From: DALYCO01 sp964535545
GTDB taxonomy: Bacteria; Patescibacteriota; Minisyncoccia; Phycocordibacterales; UBA9973
Length of the DNA stretch: 6,283 nucleotides
NCBI GenBank assembly: GCA_964535545.1
Contig: CAZHUT010000044.1
Coordinates: 1-6,283, forward strand
Reading direction: 5' to 3'
A program made the translations under genes and the position numbers. Below are positions 4,938 to 6,283 of the stretch, in pieces (position 1 is the stretch's first letter; each line of letters starts with the position of its first letter). The notes under the pieces were generated by a model. It saw only the letters and a program-made list of their open reading frames with translations, ran no database searches and had not been told where the DNA came from.

Positions 4938-5834
4938 TTACGGTTTTATGCCGTAAGGTCTTTTAATCACCCCAACAAACCGATTAATTAGATTAAAGGA
5001 AGCTACAATATCATCCCATTTCGTGCTCAAGAAAGTATTCAGGCTTGCCGAATCTGTAATAACCTTGGTTTTGAATATTGCTTCAAGTACTTTATCTGTC
5101 AGGAGGTCCTGGAATTGCATACAAACTTGCACATGCAGGTTCGAGTCTCCTCCCATGCGCGCGGCTTCTCCAATATGATTGAGTGAAATCTCAATTCCTT
5201 TGGTTAGCTTATGCATAAGCAGGCATGCCACCATATCCTTTGCTACCGGCCCTACATATGCAACTTCCATTTTTTTCGTAAAAGCCAAAGCTTTTTTAAC
5301 GGAGTCAAAAAATTCATATTCATTGCCTCCGCGCGCAGCTGCTTCCATTCTCCAGCTTATTGCTTCAAGTACGAGGATATCGTCCTTGCCTGCACGCTCT
5401 AAATCCAAAGCATTAAGCATGGTGAAAGCTTCCTGGTAGCGTTCTTTTTTCATTAGCTCCCATAATACCATTTCGGTTTTGTATTGGCTGGCCAGTCCTG
5501 TCTCGATGGAAGTTCTGGTGTGGGCAATATCTTTTTCGATATCGTAGCCAGAAATGTAACGGCCATGCGATCGCTTTACTTTTTCCGAAGCGCGCAGAAG
5601 TTCTTGTGCCATCATAATCATTGAGCGTGTCAGCTGTAGCTGCATTGCAATGGCAATCTTCGGAAGTACCAGCTTCATTTCTTCAAAAATTTTTTCCTGA
5701 ATGGGTAAGGCAATATCGTCCTTTACTCCCATCAGTTCATTATTTAGAACAATGCTTCTGATTACATCGTAGTTTTGTTCAGAAATATTTTTCAGGTCTT
5801 CAAAATTGAGCTCTCTAACGGTTGTTTCGTTCAT
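4938..5834 (-). CDS. Hypothetical helical protein, 298 aa, unrecognised family
   Basis: No family is recognised. The protein appears almost wholly alpha-helical and soluble, with Met/Leu-rich amphipathic helices at about 42-86 and a middle region (about 119-187) whose paired helices (MVLWELMKKERYQEAFTMLNAL, then a second pair ending VKKALAFTK) resemble TPR-like repeats, though no clean TPR consensus is seen. No signal peptide or membrane segment. A GTG at 5867 would add 11 residues, but the ATG at 5834 is preferred because TATACA ends exactly six bases before it, the arrangement seen at three other genes here. There is no Shine-Dalgarno. An inverted repeat overlaps its promoter region. It is convergent with metK and divergent from rsmI. 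Confidence 0.82.
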   Translation of the reverse strand: MNETTVRELNFEDLKNISEQNYDVIRSIVLNNELMGVKDDIALPIQEKIFEEMKLVLPKIAIAMQLQLTRSMIMMAQELLRASEKVKRSHGRYISGYDIEKDIAHTRTSIETGLASQYKTEMVLWELMKKERYQEAFTMLNALDLERAGKDDILVLEAISWRMEAAARGGNEYEFFDSVKKALAFTKKMEVAYVGPVAKDMVACLLMHKLTKGIEISLNHIGEAARMGGDSNLHVQVCMQFQDLLTDKVLEAIFKTKVITDSASLNTFLSTKWDDIVASFNLINRFVGVIKRPYGIKP

Positions 5835-5840
5835 AGTCGG

Positions 5841-5846
5841 TGTATA
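5841..5846 (-). promoter_or_regulatory. -10 box of the minus-strand hypothetical gene, leaderless type
   Basis: Read on the minus strand, TATACA (5846 to 5841) is followed by six bases and the ATG at 5834. It lacks the TG extension found at the plus-strand examples, and no good -35 is seen; an 11-bp repeat arm lies two bases upstream of it. Confidence 0.6.
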
Positions 5847-5848
5847 AG

Positions 5849-5900
5849 GTTTAGTGAATAGCGCCACTTTTTTGCCGAAAAGAGAGGCAATTCACTAAAC
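5849..5900. repeat. Perfect 11-bp inverted repeat, possible operator
   Basis: GTTTAGTGAAT (5849-5859) and its exact reverse complement ATTCACTAAAC (5890-5900) are separated by 30 bases, 41 bases centre to centre, close to four helical turns. The first arm touches the -10 box of the minus-strand gene. A smaller TTGCC/GGCAA stem (5872-5876 with 5886-5890) lies inside. It could be two half-sites of a regulator or an RNA hairpin; there is no T tract at either end for a clear terminator. Confidence 0.6.
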
Positions 5901-5994
5901 TATTTCAAGGAATATATGTGTCCTTAAAATAACATCTTTTTAAAAAAAGTCAATAAATCCTTACAAATGAAACGTAATCTGCTATACTCGCCAT
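5868..5994. other. Divergent intergenic region
   Basis: This AT-rich stretch between the minus-strand gene and rsmI holds the distal arm of the inverted repeat (5890-5900), the rsmI promoter, and a near-palindromic CTTTTTAAAAAAAG around 5936-5949. No small gene with convincing coding features was seen in it. Confidence 0.6.
5961..5988 (+). promoter_or_regulatory. Promoter of rsmI, extended -10, leaderless type
   Basis: TGC-TATACT (-10 at 5983-5988) ends six bases before the ATG at 5995, with a weak -35 TTACAA at 5961-5966 (16-base spacer). The nine bases and the spacing equal those before the DUF2177 gene and ogt. Confidence 0.8.
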
Positions 5995-6283
5995 ATGGAA
6001 ATGGGAACACTCTACATCGTCGCCACGCCAATCGGAAACATGGAAGACATCACGCTTCGAGCCCTTCGAATTCTCGGCGAGGCTGATATTATTCTTTGCG
6101 AAGATACACGCACCACAGGCAAGCTCCTGGCGCGCCACGGAATCAAGGCAAAGAAGTACGCAAGTTATAATGCGCATAGCACCAAAGGCAAGTCGGATTT
6201 TATTTTAGAAGCGCTTAAAGAGGGGAAATCAGTTGCCCTCGTTTCCGATGCGGGTACGCCAGGCATTTCAGATCCAGGTACGC
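5995..6283 (+). CDS. rsmI: 16S rRNA (cytidine-1402-2'-O)-methyltransferase RsmI, 3' partial
   Basis: The first 96 residues of RsmI, cut by the window end. By family knowledge it transfers methyl from SAM to the 2'-hydroxyl of C1402 in the 16S rRNA decoding centre, acting with the N4-methylase RsmH to tune P-site fidelity. Seen: GTLYIVATPIGNMEDITLRAL at the N-terminus (the GxPxGN-type loop of tetrapyrrole-methylase-fold enzymes), ILCEDTRTTGKLLARHGI, the YNAHS segment, and VALVSDAGTPGISDPG at 80-95. Two ATGs are possible, 5995 and 6001; 6001 gives the commonest family N-terminus (MGTLY), but 5995 lies exactly six bases beyond the -10 box, as for other genes here, and neither has a Shine-Dalgarno. 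It is divergent from the helical protein gene. Confidence 0.95.
   Translation, partial: MEMGTLYIVATPIGNMEDITLRALRILGEADIILCEDTRTTGKLLARHGIKAKKYASYNAHSTKGKSDFILEALKEGKSVALVSDAGTPGISDPGT

Noticed and set aside
5179..5439. Plus-strand open frames inside the minus-strand hypothetical gene
   Set aside because: They are antisense shadows; the minus-strand frame is longer and has a matching promoter and terminator.
5835..5867. GTG start adding 11 residues to the minus-strand hypothetical protein
   Set aside because: The extension covers the -10 box and inverted-repeat arm, and no ribosome site precedes it.
5907..5925. AAGGA/TCCTT hairpin in the rsmI upstream region
   Set aside because: It has only five pairs with a nine-base loop and no T tract, so it is too weak to call.

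Overview
The window looks like a piece of a small-genome bacterial chromosome, most likely from the Candidate Phyla Radiation (Patescibacteria, Parcubacteria-like). This is inference. It rests on short gene versions (an 85-residue alkyltransferase, a 352-residue MetK), almost no Shine-Dalgarno sequences, very tight gene packing, and several genes whose -10 box sits exactly six bases before the ATG. Stops are TAA, TAG and TGA, with nothing pointing to a recoded UGA. No mobile element, CRISPR array, tRNA or rRNA was seen.

Layout. Bases 1-1291 hold the end of an endonuclease/exonuclease/phosphatase-fold protein whose stop overlaps the start of a transglutaminase-like Cys-His-Asn protein (TAATG). 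Bases 1366-2884 hold a run of small genes: a DoxX-family membrane protein, a DUF2177-family membrane protein, a minimal O6-alkylguanine alkyltransferase, and a small two-helix membrane protein. The first two end in strong hairpin terminators, each followed within about 25 bases by the next promoter. Bases 2935-3624 encode an unrecognised protein that ends in a long hairpin terminator.

Bases 3645-4885 form the metK unit: a promoter, a SAM-I (S-box) riboswitch that can be aligned element by element, a terminator hairpin abutting the start codon, and metK. A bidirectional terminator separates metK from a convergent unrecognised helical protein (5834-4938, minus strand). After a 160-base divergent intergenic region carrying a perfect 11-bp inverted repeat, rsmI begins and runs off the window.

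How the parts relate. MetK makes S-adenosylmethionine, its leader senses it, and RsmI is one of its consumers. The other genes look like independent housekeeping, repair or envelope functions, each with its own start and stop signals. The strongest observations are the SAM-I riboswitch with an apparently P2/loop-2-based antiterminator, and the repeated TATAC(T/A)-N6-ATG architecture implying leaderless mRNAs.
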